Origin: Telmatactis stephensoni
Lineage: Eukaryota > Cnidaria > Anthozoa > Actiniaria > Isophelliidae
NCBI GenBank assembly: GCA_029948255.1
Contig: JALIZF010001473.1
Span: forward strand, 252,501-316,500
DNA: 64,000 nucleotides
Direction: 5' to 3'
Under the pieces are notes generated by a model that ran no database searches, was not told where the DNA came from, and was given only the letters and a program-made list of their open reading frames with translations. The position numbers and the translations under genes were made by a program. This document shows positions 34,631-46,042 of this stretch, in pieces; position 1 is the stretch's first letter, and the number at the start of each line of letters is the position of its first letter.

Positions 34631-34680
34631 TTTTTAAGATGTCTTTTACCTGGTGTGCTCCTCCCGGGTTTCGGCACCAG

Positions 34681-34849
34681 TGTCTTGAAACCCCTCGATG
34701 TCAAAGAAGTTGGGAGAGCTAATGGTGGGCTTCAAGACCGTTTATTGTTCACCGGTAACATACACCGCACGCGTGCGAACGCTTACGTCACAATCACTGT
34801 TGTTAATTAATTATTTCAACGGGACACAGGAAGCCCGCATTTCACAACA
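34681..34849 (-). repeat. BEL/Pao LTR (5' in element sense)
   Basis: 169 bp, followed on the minus strand by one base and the tRNA-Phe-type primer-binding site (about 34661-34679). Confidence 0.9.
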
Positions 34850-36990
34850 GTGTATGCTTGTGCTGTATATATAGTAAATTACATATCAAAAGGTCAAAAA
34901 GGTATGAGTGAACTTTTACGACAAGCTTGCACTGAAGCTAGACAAGGGAATCAAAACATAAAACAGCAGGTTAGAGATATAGTAAGTAAGTTTCTTAATA
35001 ATGTTGAAATAAGTGCACAAGAAGCAGTGCACATTGTCTTACAATTACCCATGAGAAAAGCATCTAGGCAAATCATATTCATAAATGCTTATAGATGATA
35101 TAAAAAATATGAAAGATGACTGTGAAGAAATCTATACTAGTGGTTTGCTCAAAAGATATTCTAAACGTCCAAAACAAACTTGAAAATCTGACACTAGCAG
35201 ACTGGGCTGCATGGTATGATAAATCTAATACAAAACCATATGCAAAAGAAGCAAATGAAGTGGACATTGATGGTCTTCCATTGGAAACATTTATTGATGA
35301 CAATCAAAATGATGATGATGATGGATGTTCAAACACATCAAATTCTAAAACCAAAAAAAAAAAAAAGTAAAGATCGATTTATGTCACTCTCTAACATGAT
35401 CAAAGAACAAATGAAGGAATATACTGTTTGTAATGAAGACTTCAATGAAATACAACAGGATATGAGTAGAATAGAGGTCATGTATGATGAAATAGCACCT
35501 AGTACACAAAGTATTGAGCAACAGGATCAAGCAGAAGGTAATCAGGACTTACATCCTGATTTTACAGGAAACTATAATCTATCAGATGATTTAGGAATAC
35601 CATCAGTTGATAATAATGAATGAATTACCAGATAATGAATATAGACATATGGTACAAACATCGAATAAAGAGCAAAAATAATTTTTCTATTCATAGTGCT
35701 CTAGCAATACCTGCATGTCAGTCATTAAGGAACTACAAAAGTCTTGATTCAAGTAGACTTAACACAATAAGATGTCAGCTTGGTGGAGTCAAACATATAT
35801 TTATTGATGAAATAAGCATGGTAGGAAATCAATGTTCAATGTTCAAATATACAATAGACTGAAGGATATCAAAGGCAGCTCACTACCATTTGGTGGTGTT
35901 AGTATTGTAGCTATAGTTGATTTATTCCAACTACAACCATTAATGGATGGTTATATATTTAAAGATATGGATAATGATGAATATGGTGTTCTTGCTCCCA
36001 ATATATGGCAAGAGCTATTCAAAATGTTTGAACTCAAACAAATAATGAGACAAAGAGAAAGCAAAGTTTTTGCTGAATTATTGAATAGATTAAGAGAAGG
36101 AAATCATACTAAAGAAGACATTGAAAAATTGATGATGTACCACATTTGTTCATTCTAAATGCAAAAGTGAATAATTTTAGCGACAGAGCTCACAATGCAC
36201 TATCAGGTGCCAAATATTCTATTAAAGCCCATGACAGTGTAGTTGGAGCTGAGACTCAGGAACTTAGAGATAACATTTTAAAACAAGTACCTAGTGATCC
36301 AAGGAAAACCAAACAGCTGCATTCTGTACTACATGTAGCAGTAGGAGAAAGAACAGAGATATCTCTTAATACTAGAACTGACGATGGTATGACCAATGGT
36401 GCCGGTAATGTTATCAAACTAATACAAATACATCAGGCAGATAAACCATCAGGTATAATATGGGTACAGTTTGACCATCCTGATGTTGGCCAAAAAACTA
36501 GGCATGATAATAAACAGTTGTATGTGGATGGTATAGGGACCTACATGGACACCTATCAAACCTGTAACTACACAGTTTGCTGTTGGTAGAAATAGGACTG
36601 TACAAGTAGTCAGAAAGCAGTTTTCCACTAAGACCTGCTGCTGCTAAAACTATCCACAGATCACAAGGTGATACTGAAAATAGAATTGCAGTTAACTTTG
36701 AACACTAGAAGAGCAATCCCTCATATACATTATGTAGGATTGAGTAGAGTGACAACTATAGATGGTCTTTATAAATTACATCACAGACCTGTGTGAAAAC
36801 AAAATAGCTGCCAGTGATGATGTCCAAACAGAAATGCATCGTTTGAGAACTGACGGACAGTTATCTCTTGCAATAAAACCGATATATAATGCACCTCCAA
36901 TAAGTTTGAAAATCTGTTTTCTTAATGCAAGATCCTTACACAAGCACATCAGAGATATATGTACAGATATGAATTATTCAAAACAACTGC
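34850..36990 (+). pseudogene. Helentron, C-terminal half: Rep tyrosines, helicase, start of endonuclease domain
   Basis: The frame resumes after the target duplication with YACAVYIVNYISKGQKG, the two-tyrosine Rep block. After several frame breaks (about 35095, 35200, 35370) comes a helicase: TIHSALAIPACQS-like sequence, IFIDEISMVGN (Walker B), SLPFGGVSIVAIVDLFQLQP, ELKQIMRQRE, TDDGMTNGAGNVIKL, KTIHRSQGDT-like and HIHYVGLSRVTTIDGL. The Walker A region expected between NKEQK (about 35690) and the HSALAIP block is absent, so about 60 residues are deleted. The tail LKICFLNARSLHKHIRDICT looks like the first strand of an AP-type endonuclease domain, the mark of Helentrons, and is cut off near 36985. 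Confidence 0.85.
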
Positions 36991-38210
36991 CGAAATAAAT
37001 CCGACCTGCATAAATAAATCCAACCTTGAGGTCATCATAAGTGCTTTTGGATCGTTTGCACTTACGATGAGTGCAAGTTACGCCGTTGCACTTACGGTAA
37101 CCTGGTTTGAGTCGACTCCGGCTTGTTTACACTTATGATAAGTGCTACGACATAGAAATAGGTTACGAAGGGTGCAAATGGTATCATTCCACTAATGATA
37201 AGTGCTCAGGCGGGTTGAAATCTACAAGCAACTATTCAAAGCTGAATCAAGTTACTGTCCTTCAGTCAAACCTTGAAGAATGTAATTTTACAAATTATTT
37301 CAACATTTACTCGGTAAAAATCTCTTGGCGATTATGGCGACTTCGATCATCATGACTGAATAACGTGACAACGAAAAAGGAAATTTAATTTTCACTGAGG
37401 GAATGCTAAAGTGATTTCTTTCTCTGGATATTAAATTCGTCCTTTCACAAAAAATGATGAATTTAGCTGAAAATTGATTCAGTCACCGACGTGGTAATCA
37501 ATGTTTCAATTAATTCAAGTAGTGCATTTCTTACCTTAGCTGTATCGAGGAATATTTTTGGTCCCAGCCGCGTCTTTCTCTTAGGACAAGTAATATTTAT
37601 CATTTCCAAGGTTTGAGATATTTCAGCGCCACAGAAAATCCTTTGCAGGCTAGCATATATTTTATAATACAGCTGATCAAGTATTCAAGACATTTTTACA
37701 TCGCGATGCACTAATTCAAACCTTCGCCTTTGCTTTGATATGAATATTATCACAAATCAATGCTTTCTTGGCGCGTAGATTGACATTCGATACCGAACAA
37801 AACATCGCGCGTAGACTAAATGGTGCAAGCCATCAATTGGTATATAAAGCCATCAATTGGTATATAAACAAAAGGTTTTTCGTGGAATTATATTTTCCTT
37901 TGAGTTTTTAATTCATATTATTCACATTCTGTACTAAAATTTGACAATTCAAGTGCATTCGACAATTCGATCAAGTTATTTACATCTGATAATATTTTTT
38001 TGTGTTGTCATGCCAGTCCGACTCATCATTAATCTAGGTGTCCTGCCAAACAAAATTGCACTTATAGGTGGGTTCACACTGGCGTTTAAGTAGGTCTAAA
38101 GTACATGAAATACCAAAGTAGTACTTAGGGGAACCGTGTTTACTTAAAAGATGTAAGCGTTCACACAACTTCCTAAGCATATTGATTAGTGCATGGAATC
38201 ACTGTAATAT
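36991..38210. other. Non-coding region with several short GCACTTAC-type palindromes
   Basis: No gene. Copies of a palindromic motif occur near 37032 (CATCATAAGTGC), 37055 (TTGCACTTACGATGAGTGCA), 37086, 37126, 37188, 38058 and 38183. The rest is AT-rich. Confidence 0.6.
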
Positions 38211-38454
38211 CATTTACTTCCCCTTATGGTAGGTGCGACCAGCGACACCTAAGAATTTAATAATCGTTTCGGCTAATTTCGGCACATCATGTATGTGATT
38301 AGTGCACTTACGATTAGTGCATGAATTCACTGTTTAAACTACTTGCACTTACAGTAAGTGGGACTGGCGATACACAGAGAAATATTATAATCGTTGTTGC
38401 TAATCCAGGCACATAGAACTTTACACATAGTGGAACTGCACTTACGATTAGTGC
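38211..38454 (+). repeat. Left terminal inverted repeat (~244 bp)
   Basis: It begins TTTACTTCCCCTTATGGTAG and ends CTTACGATTAGTGCA. Reverse-complemented 63841-63596 matches it at about 94% by eye, including GGTGCGACCAGCGACACCTA, GATTAGTGCACTTACG and GGACTGGCGATACACAGA. It contains three copies of the GCACTTAC palindrome. Confidence 0.9.
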
Positions 38455-38634
38455 ATTATGGCTGGTTGGTAATCTTCATGACTAAAAACGGCTGCAAAGG
38501 AGACTACCAGTTGGTTCCACTAAAATGGAAAACACCATAGTTCAGTTCAGTCTTTCTGGCTTTAGACGAGGCGCCGACTATCGTCGAGCAAATGTTTGAA
38601 AAACGAATATAAAGCTTCTTTTAACAGGGTCCCT

Positions 38635-38834
38635 TATACCTTTTGCGTGAAACGTGCATGGATGATTTATTTTGACGTGAAACGTGATTTAAGGTCTAAA
38701 ATCTTTTTGTGTCCACGTGAAGCAACTTTGATATTTTTGTCAACGTGAAAGAGATTTTTTAATTATCCGTGACACGTGAAAAGACCAAATATTTTAGCGT
38801 GATTTCATTTTCCAAAGGGGTATAGGGGACCCTG
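38635..38834. mobile_element. 200-bp MITE with CAGGGTCC termini
   Basis: CAGGGTCCCTTATACC and its inverted counterpart GGTATAGGGGACCCTG bound a region with five copies of an ACGTGAAA motif. Flanks (TCTTTTAA / TTTAAAAA) are similar but not an exact 8-bp duplication. The hAT-like call comes from the CAGGG ends. Confidence 0.65.
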
Positions 38835-39914
38835 TTTAAAAAATTTCATACGGTTGACTAGTCTGCTTATTTCGACTTGGTACGTCTCTTTTTTTTAGGT
38901 CTTGGATTTTCTTTGTTATTAGTACTTTTTCTCTTTCTCTGCAGTTTCCTCACATCATCCTTGGTTTTCACAACAACCTGATGGAATGGTATCATTTCAC
39001 ATTTCACTTGTTCTGAATATCTACAGGGACGATAGCTCTTATGGCGCTTAATGAATTATGAGCAATGGTTTCTGGTCTAGGCTATCCAGCAGGTTTCTGT
39101 CCATTTTTTTGTTTACTGTATTTGGTTTTGCTAACCCATAATTTTTGGCGCGTCTGTCAATTAGCATCCGTACGTGAAAACGTACCACCAAATGATATTT
39201 GAAGTGCCTGTCACCGACAACCAATCACATGAAAGCAAGCGCTATAGAACGTCTCGCGAAAAGGACTATGTTTTGTTTAGTTGACAGTGGGAACACCCCT
39301 TTCTGATTTGTTGGGAACAGAACTTGTAACAATCATACACGCCCTAAATTTTTGTTACGTGTGTGAAATTAGCCAATCATAACAGGAGAGGAAATCATGG
39401 TAATCTCGACAGTAAGTTTACGCTCTACTTAATATAATAAGTCATTAAATATTTTTATGGCAAAATTGTTTTCAAATCATCACACGGATTTACAGGCTTA
39501 TATCTATCGGTTTACATTTTTCTTTGCAAGTTTTTAGAACTCCAAGTCTCGTAAAGGGTTTTGAACGGGGCGAAACATCATTGCTTTGAGGCAATGTAGG
39601 CTTGTTGCTGTTTGACCCGATAGCCTCAAATTGAAATATTTACTTCGAACAATGAAAGTAGCTGCAATAACTGCTGTAGGCATTTATATAAAGGCGACAG
39701 GAGATAGGTAATTCTACTTTTCACGGTTGAGGGCTATATTGTTTTTTTATCAAGAAAGTCAACAATCACATTTATATCAATGTTCGGAGCAAAACGAGAC
39801 GAAATAACGAAGCTGTTTCTAAAACTTCTTGATTATTTCGGAGTTTAACTGACCTATCTACTATTGCCTTTTAGCTCTAACAACCTATTTTGAAATAAGT
39901 GTATAAAATGAATC
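38835..39914. other. Non-coding region between MITE and DUF7869 gene
   Basis: Nothing firm is seen here: AT-rich DNA and scattered stops in all frames. Confidence 0.5.
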
Positions 39915-42275
39915 CTATTTCCTAAAACGTACCTTTGATTCTTTGCGCTCCTTTGCAAAGAGTCTCTCAATTTCCTCATGTGCTCGCGAGTCATCTGCGG
40001 TAACTGGGCAGTTGTGTGTCACCACCTTAGGGTTTTCAGGCTCAAGCAGTTTATTCCAACCCCATTCTCCTCTATGACCTTCTGGGTTGGAGGTCCGATT
40101 TCGAATACTGCCAATGTAGTCATTCCACCACTTTTCCGTTGCTCTGCTGAATTTCCTTTTATATTTTGTAATGTCGGCCTCTAGTTTATCGAGATTTATC
40201 TTTGCAATGTCCAAAGGTAGCGTTTCGGGTTCGCCATTCAAGTTTTTGACTAATTTGGCACTAAACAACGCCTTAGTTACATTCCATTTTGGGGAAGTAC
40301 TCCACTTTTTGTAGGAAAGTGTAATTGCTCCTCTTTTGTTTTTTAAGAGTTTGAATTGATGGGGATCTGAATGACCCATAACGTCGTTTTGGATTGGGTC
40401 TAACCAGTTTTTGATGTCAAACACGTGATGAATTTGTTCAACAACAGGAACTGGTTTGTACGACTCCCTGATTTCCTCTTTTAAGTCGTCAACAGTTAAA
40501 ATATCTTTTTTCCGCAACCTCTTTGAAATTCGAGAAAATAACTGGTCAATGTCCTCGTGGGTGTGGCCCACCATTAGAAACCCAAGACGCACCTGTTGAT
40601 TTTAAAAAAGAAAAAGAAAAAAATTGCATTTACAAATGATTTTGGAGGAGTATATTGTGTAGATGGCCATGATCTGATTTACCTTTTTAAATATGTCAAA
40701 ATACGCTAGTAATGCAAGGAATGACAATAAAAATCAATTTTTATTTTCTCGTCCACAGTTATCCATTTGGAGATATAGGACTGGGGGGAGCCTTCCATTC
40801 TGAAATAGATAAATACAAAAACATGTCAAACATGAATGAATGAAACCATGTCCTTTTATTTGAATGTTCAGTCTACCCCCAAACCTCTGCACAATTTACC
40901 GCACAAAAATAAATAAATAAATAAATAAAATAAAACAAAAAATCGGCCACCTTTGCTTTTTCTTTCTTCAAAACATCGAAAAGAATGTTGATGGTAAAAT
41001 TCGAATCATGAGAATATTATTTTGCATCCATGTAGCAATACGCTGAAGACCTTGCGTTCAGCAAAACTCCAGTAATATGCATCTGCAATTTCCAGAGGTT
41101 CTCATCAGCCTAATCAGTAAACAAAATATTAACTTAATATATATAGTCAATTGAAAAAACGTGGTCGGCTCTAAAAACATAGGAAGTAGAAGTTGAGACC
41201 AAAATGGTGCGTGGGATCGGTGAATAAAATAGAAACTCTTGAAATACAACAGTTCAATGTGAGAATATTGCCTTTACCTTCGGGTTTTCTGTGAAGTGTG
41301 GCAAGTGAGTTTTGTTTTGATCCATGCCATCTATAATTATTGACAAGTATTTATAAGGATCCATTTCAGCTTAAATACCATGCTTATAGTATTTCTGTCT
41401 TTCGGCCCTATTGAAAAAGTGATAAAAGATGACGAATCAAAAAACGGGCGAACAAAAAATATGCAAACGGCGAAATACTTTCTTACGTTTGCTGCACGAG
41501 GTGTACTTTTCTCATGTTGGTAAAGCGCACCCTCTTTTCTGCACTAAGCCGGGGATTCATCAACTGGTTTTTGAGGTGAACACAAACTCCACACTTTGTA
41601 AAACGTGATTGCTGCAAGAGTAATGGTCAACATGCATATTAAATAGTAAACAGTATTTATTCGGCAGCACTACTACTAGTCAACCTACATACCTCTGGTA
41701 TAACAACATCTGGAAATTCATGCTTCCACATGCCGCTTATAAAGTGTTGTCTTGACAAAAGCGGATGTACGTTTTTTCTCAACTTCATTTCTTCAACATA
41801 TAACATATGGACACCTTTCTTTGTCAAAATGGAGGTTGATTTTTCCCGTTGTTGGCATAACATCAGCCATAAGGGTAAACCTTTTCATCCATTCTTTCGC
41901 CAAGTCATAGGAAAGAGACTTTGGCTTAAATCGCTTTTCATCGACACTTTGAACTCCTTGTTTGTGAAGTTTCACAATGTCCTTGTATCTAATAAACGTG
42001 TAATATATAAATTTCTTTCATATAATCAACAAAACGTAGTTTAGTTGTAGGGTGCATGACTGAATTGGTTCAGTGGTTGCGGGTCTTATATATGGCAACA
42101 AGTATCAGAAAAAACCTAGCTTTACATTTTTCAATATAGGACTGTCTGAAATATTTACTTAAACATTACAAACCTTGTTTCTTTGATACCATAGACGACA
42201 CATCACGCTTTTCTGCATATTGGATTTGGACTTTCAATGTGGAAAAATCTACGGCCTCCCTCGGTAAAAAAATAG

Positions 42276-42310
42276 GCGTCTGCCAGACGCATGTGTCTAC
42301 AGCCTACAGT
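42276..42310. repeat. Diverged HINE-like terminus with compensatory hairpin
   Basis: GCGTCTGCCAGACGC followed by ATGTGTCTACAGCCTACAG parallels the left end of the two HINE-like copies (GCACCTGAAAGGTGC then ATGTATCTACTGCAG). The stem bases differ on both sides yet still pair. Only this end was found. Confidence 0.45.
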
Positions 42311-43799
42311 AGCTGTAAGTGAGTACTGCTGAGCATCTGTGGACCTAAACCCTGAGTGTTGAAATATGCAAGCAGACGTTTTTCATTTCTTTTCCCTTGT
42401 TTCTAACAGAACGAAGGAGTAAGATTTAAATAATCCCAAAAATTTATATGTCATACTTTGGTACTCTATGGGAAATATCAAATAAGATATAAAACATTTT
42501 TGAGAACGGACGTGATAATCACTTTATTGTGATGAACTGGAACATACATAATAAATCTAAATGATAACAATATCAAATATAAAACTTATGTAAAAGACTA
42601 TTTGTTAGAGGAAAAAATAGTCATGATATTTTAAAAGTTGAACATTGTATAAAATATAATATATACAATATAAAATAAAAAAACATTTTTGAGAACAGAA
42701 ATGATAACATTATTTCAATAAGGGATTTTCGTAGTTTTCTTCTGCTACACCTTTGTTTCGTATCGGTACTAGTTGAGGCAAATCAGCCGTCGCGTAGAAA
42801 CGCTGTCTCGCTGGTCGCAGCAGGTCAGACTTTGGACATAAACATTGACCTAAAACATGAAGAAGACTAAAAGAACACTTCATGTGAACATTTGCTGCAA
42901 TAAATGTCATGCTTCGCTTCAACATTTGATGTTTATGTACCAGTAAACTTTACTTCCCTCCAACCATGAGGTATCTTGGAAGCTCTCTCTTTAGTTGGAA
43001 TATGTGCGATATATCGGTAAAATATCGAGTCAACGGCTGAATAGCACTCATAACGTACGCCAAAAATCTTTGGTAAATGAAATTTCCTTGAATTTCTAAA
43101 GAATATTAACTTTAACTTACCTAGAACTAGTGACACCTTCGACTGCCTTTGCATGCCACGAGAGCAAAGTTGTTTGGTCGAATGCTGATTGGTTCCGAGG
43201 GATCCCAAAAATAACAATTGGGCTTCCTGTGGTGTTACAGACTTACTTACACGCACGATGACATAGTACGGTTACTGCCTCTACGAGGCTGTAGCCACAA
43301 AAACTGTTGTCAAGACTTTCAAGCATCATGTTTCTTTGTTGAGTTAAGGACTTCGACAACCAGAAATTATCTCTTTTTGTCAATGCTGATTCAAAGGGGA
43401 CCGATTTAAGACATTCCTGTGAACAGCAGGTTGTAGTTCGGAGCTCTTGATAAACTAGTTCTGCAGAAGAGTATCTTGTTCTTTTTTCGCATATATACAA
43501 TCCGCCTAAACATAACAATAACACAATAACAATATATACAATGTATTTGTATAAATTTATATTATAGGACAACCTTTCTGCAAATATCGCTATTTAACAA
43601 TTCAAGAATTATAAAGAATACCGTTTGGATTCAAAGATCAATGTACCTTTGTTTTTTTTACAGGCTTGTTTTTTGCTTCTTGTTATTTTCTAAAAGGAAT
43701 AAACCAATAGGATTGGTTACCACACTGGGCGCCTGGCTAAGTGATATTAGAAATAACTAGAGTATCGTAATTCCTTTAAACTTAACTCAAAACAACCAT

Positions 43800-43832
43800 A
43801 TTCCAGTCCATTGTATGTCAATGGACTGGAAT
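43800..43832. repeat. Perfect 14-bp-stem hairpin
   Basis: ATTCCAGTCCATTG and CAATGGACTGGAAT enclose a 5-nt loop. Function unknown. It lies between exons of the DUF7869-type gene. Confidence 0.85.
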
Positions 43833-44096
43833 ATTACCCACCAATAATGGCTTAAGAAGGCATGTAACGCTGTTGCGTTATGTCGACGTTACGTAAGATA
43901 TTTATATAGGGATTACTATGCGATCCTTTCGTCTGGATAGTATAAACACTAATTCTGCACCCTGTGATTTTAACTAATGACAAGGTAACTATCATATACT
44001 ACTTTCAAAATTCAATTCTTAAGTTATATCAAGGTCTTCAGTGTATGCTTACATGGTGGTCATCATTCGCATCACATATTGTCTCTTGATTTCGGG

Positions 44097-46042
44097 TGTC
44101 AAACTGATAAGGATCTTCATTATCTGTTTCCTGTTGCCCCTGAAGGTCATTCAAACAATATTGAGCGTGAGTCAAATTTCAGGGAAGGAAAGACTGGGTT
44201 CGCCGGCTTCCAAGGATTTTTTTTCCTTGAATTCAGACTAAACAAAAAAATGTAAAACCCTAACTTGCCTGAATTTGTGAAAGTTCTATTTCAAGTTCCT
44301 CTAAATCTCCAGAAGCCTTTTCTTTGCAATCACAGTTGTCTCCCAAACAGCTACATGCATAATCGTAATCTTCCCAGTTTTCCACATCCTGCACAACAAT
44401 TAGACCCAATTATGAGTTCTCTAAATATGAACTCTGATGTAAGCAAAAGACAAATGTTGATATTATAAAACTGTATTTACTCCGTTGTCACCTTTTGTGT
44501 ATTTCTGTAAGCTTGTATCCTGAGGTTACTGATATCCTGAATGAGAGGAAAAATACCTCAAAACAGTTCTGTGAATATCTATCAGTCAACTCATCATCTA
44601 AGCGTATATAAGTGATTTTTGGTATAACCAGTTTTAACTAACCTTTCTGTTCTGTATCTGCTGAATAAAGTTCATGTCAAGTAGGACAGCATTTGGGGGC
44701 AATACGTAACTCGAAAGAAGAAACGGAGTGAACATTAACCTGATAACTTTAAGAAGTGATCTATGAAGTCCCATTTGTCAATATGCTTCAAACAAGAAGG
44801 GAAGAGTTAATATAAGACTTCTAGTAAGGCTTTGGTGGATGCACTCTCGACGAAGAGTTAAATATTTTGAAACTAGGCGCCAAAACTAGACTCATGTGCA
44901 GTTGAGTGTACAATTGCATTTCCACTTACTATAAGTGCAATTTCAAAGGCGGAAAAAAGGCGGAAAAAAGGCAGAAAATTGAATTTGGCGTGAGTCAATA
45001 ATTTTTTTTTTGCCTTGCACTTACCATTAGTGCATTTTGTTAAATAGAAAATTAAACTGATTTGGCGGGTGTCAAACTGATAAGGATCTTCATTATCTGT
45101 TTCCTGTTGCCCCTGAAGGTCATTCAAACAATGTTGAGCGTGAGTCAAATTTCAGGGAAGGAAAGACTGGGTTCGCCGGCTTCCAAGGATTTTTTTTCCT
45201 TGAATTCAGACTAAACAAAAAAATGTAAAACCCTAACTTGCCTGAATTTGTGAAAGTTCTATTTCAAGTTCCTCTAAATCTCCAGAAGCCTTTTCTTTGC
45301 AATCACAGTTGTCTCCCAAACAGCTACATGCATAATCGTAATCTTCCCAGTTTTCCACATCCTGCACAACAATTAGACCCAATTATGAGTTCTCTAAATA
45401 TGAACTCTGATGTAAGCAAAAGACAAATGTTGATATTATAAAACTGTATTTACTCCGTTGTCGCCTTTTGTGTATTTCTGTAAGCTTGTATCCTGAGGTT
45501 ACTGATATCCTGAATGAGAGGAAAAATACCTCAAAACAGTTCTGTGAATATCTATCAGTCAACTCATCATCTAAGCGTATATAAGTGATTTTTGGTATAA
45601 CCAGTTTTAACTAACCTTTCTGTTCTGTATCTGCTGAATAAAGTTCATGTCAAGTAGGACAGCATTTGGGGGCAATACGTAACTCGAAAGAAGAAACGGA
45701 GTGAACATTAACCTGATAACTTTAAGAAGTGATCTATGAAGTCCCATTTGTCAATATGCTTCAAACAAGAAGGGAAGAGTTAATATAAGACTTCTAGTAA
45801 GGCTTTGGTGGATGCACTCTCGACGAAGAGTTAAATATTTTGAAACTAGGCGCCAAAACTAGACTCATGTGCAGTTGAGTGTACAATTGCATTTCCACTT
45901 ACTATAAGTGCAATTTCAAAGGCGGAAAAAAGGCGGAAAAAAGGCAGAAAATTGAATTTGGCGTGAGTCAATAATTTTTTTTTTGCCTTGCACTTACCAT
46001 TAGTGCATTTTGTTAAATAGAAAATTAAACTGATTTGGCGGG
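44097..46042 (-). repeat. 973-bp tandem duplication of the first exons of the DUF7869-type gene
   Basis: Copy 1 is about 44097-45069 and copy 2 about 45070-46042, more than 99% identical by eye (for example AATATTGAGC versus AATGTTGAGC). Each copy holds the first three exons (44774-44643, 44536-44492, 44388-44269; plus 973 in copy 2) and part of the fourth. The fourth exon of copy 2 is cut at TTTGACACCCG and runs into CGCCAAATCAG. Each copy also carries two GCACTTAC palindromes near its upstream end. Near identity implies a recent duplication. Confidence 0.95.

Larger units (their letters stand above)
28493..34849 (-). mobile_element. BEL/Pao LTR retrotransposon, full length, inserted in the Helentron
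   Basis: LTRs of 169 bp at 28493-28661 and 34681-34849 begin TGTCTTGAAACC and end TTTCACAACA; I count 6 differences (about 3.6%). A 5-bp target duplication, GTGTA, lies at 28488-28492 and 34850-34854. It reads on the minus strand. Next to the 34681 LTR lies a primer-binding site, TGGTGCCGAAACCCGGGA, complementary to the 3' end of tRNA-Phe as I recall that tRNA. Removing the element plus one GTGTA restores the Helentron frame across VLDVYACAVYIVNYISK. A 507-bp element interrupts pol. Confidence 0.95.
39915..44774 (-). pseudogene. DUF7869-type gene (RNase-H-like, transposon-associated), multi-exon, decayed in the middle
   Basis: Exons read leftward. 44774-44643 (MGLHRSLLKVIRLMFTPF, hydrophobic N-terminus); 44536-44492 (DISNLRIQAYRNTQK); 44388-44269 (NWEDYDYACSCLGDNCDCK, donor CAG-GCAAGT, a GC-AG intron); 44139-44053 (GQQETDNEDPYQFD). 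All joins are phase 0. About 43505-42940 has CCSQECLK and FWLSKSLTQQ, with a frame break near 43250. About 41975-41693 has YEEM-like VEEMKLRKNVHPLLSRQHF, with a frame break near 41835. 41611-41487 reads SRFTKCGVCVHLKNQL; about 41350-41275 reads SIIIDGMDQNKTHLPHF; about 41100-41055 reads LWKLQMHITGVLLNAR; about 40803-40740 reads PPVLYLQMDNCGRENKN. The last exon, 40592-39915, reads VGHTHEDIDQLFSRISKRL. The GMDQ, DN and HTHEDID blocks match DUF7869 proteins. If the fold is RNase H, they would be its acidic triad. Probably the mobilising enzyme, now broken. Confidence 0.7.

Noticed and set aside
38211..38454. A target-site duplication at the TIR edges
   Set aside because: No matching 2-10-bp flanks found (TAATATCA versus ACCAAACA), so none is claimed.
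44265..45441. Plus-strand 67-residue frames seen twice, 973 bp apart
   Set aside because: Antisense shadows of the duplicated exon of the minus-strand gene.
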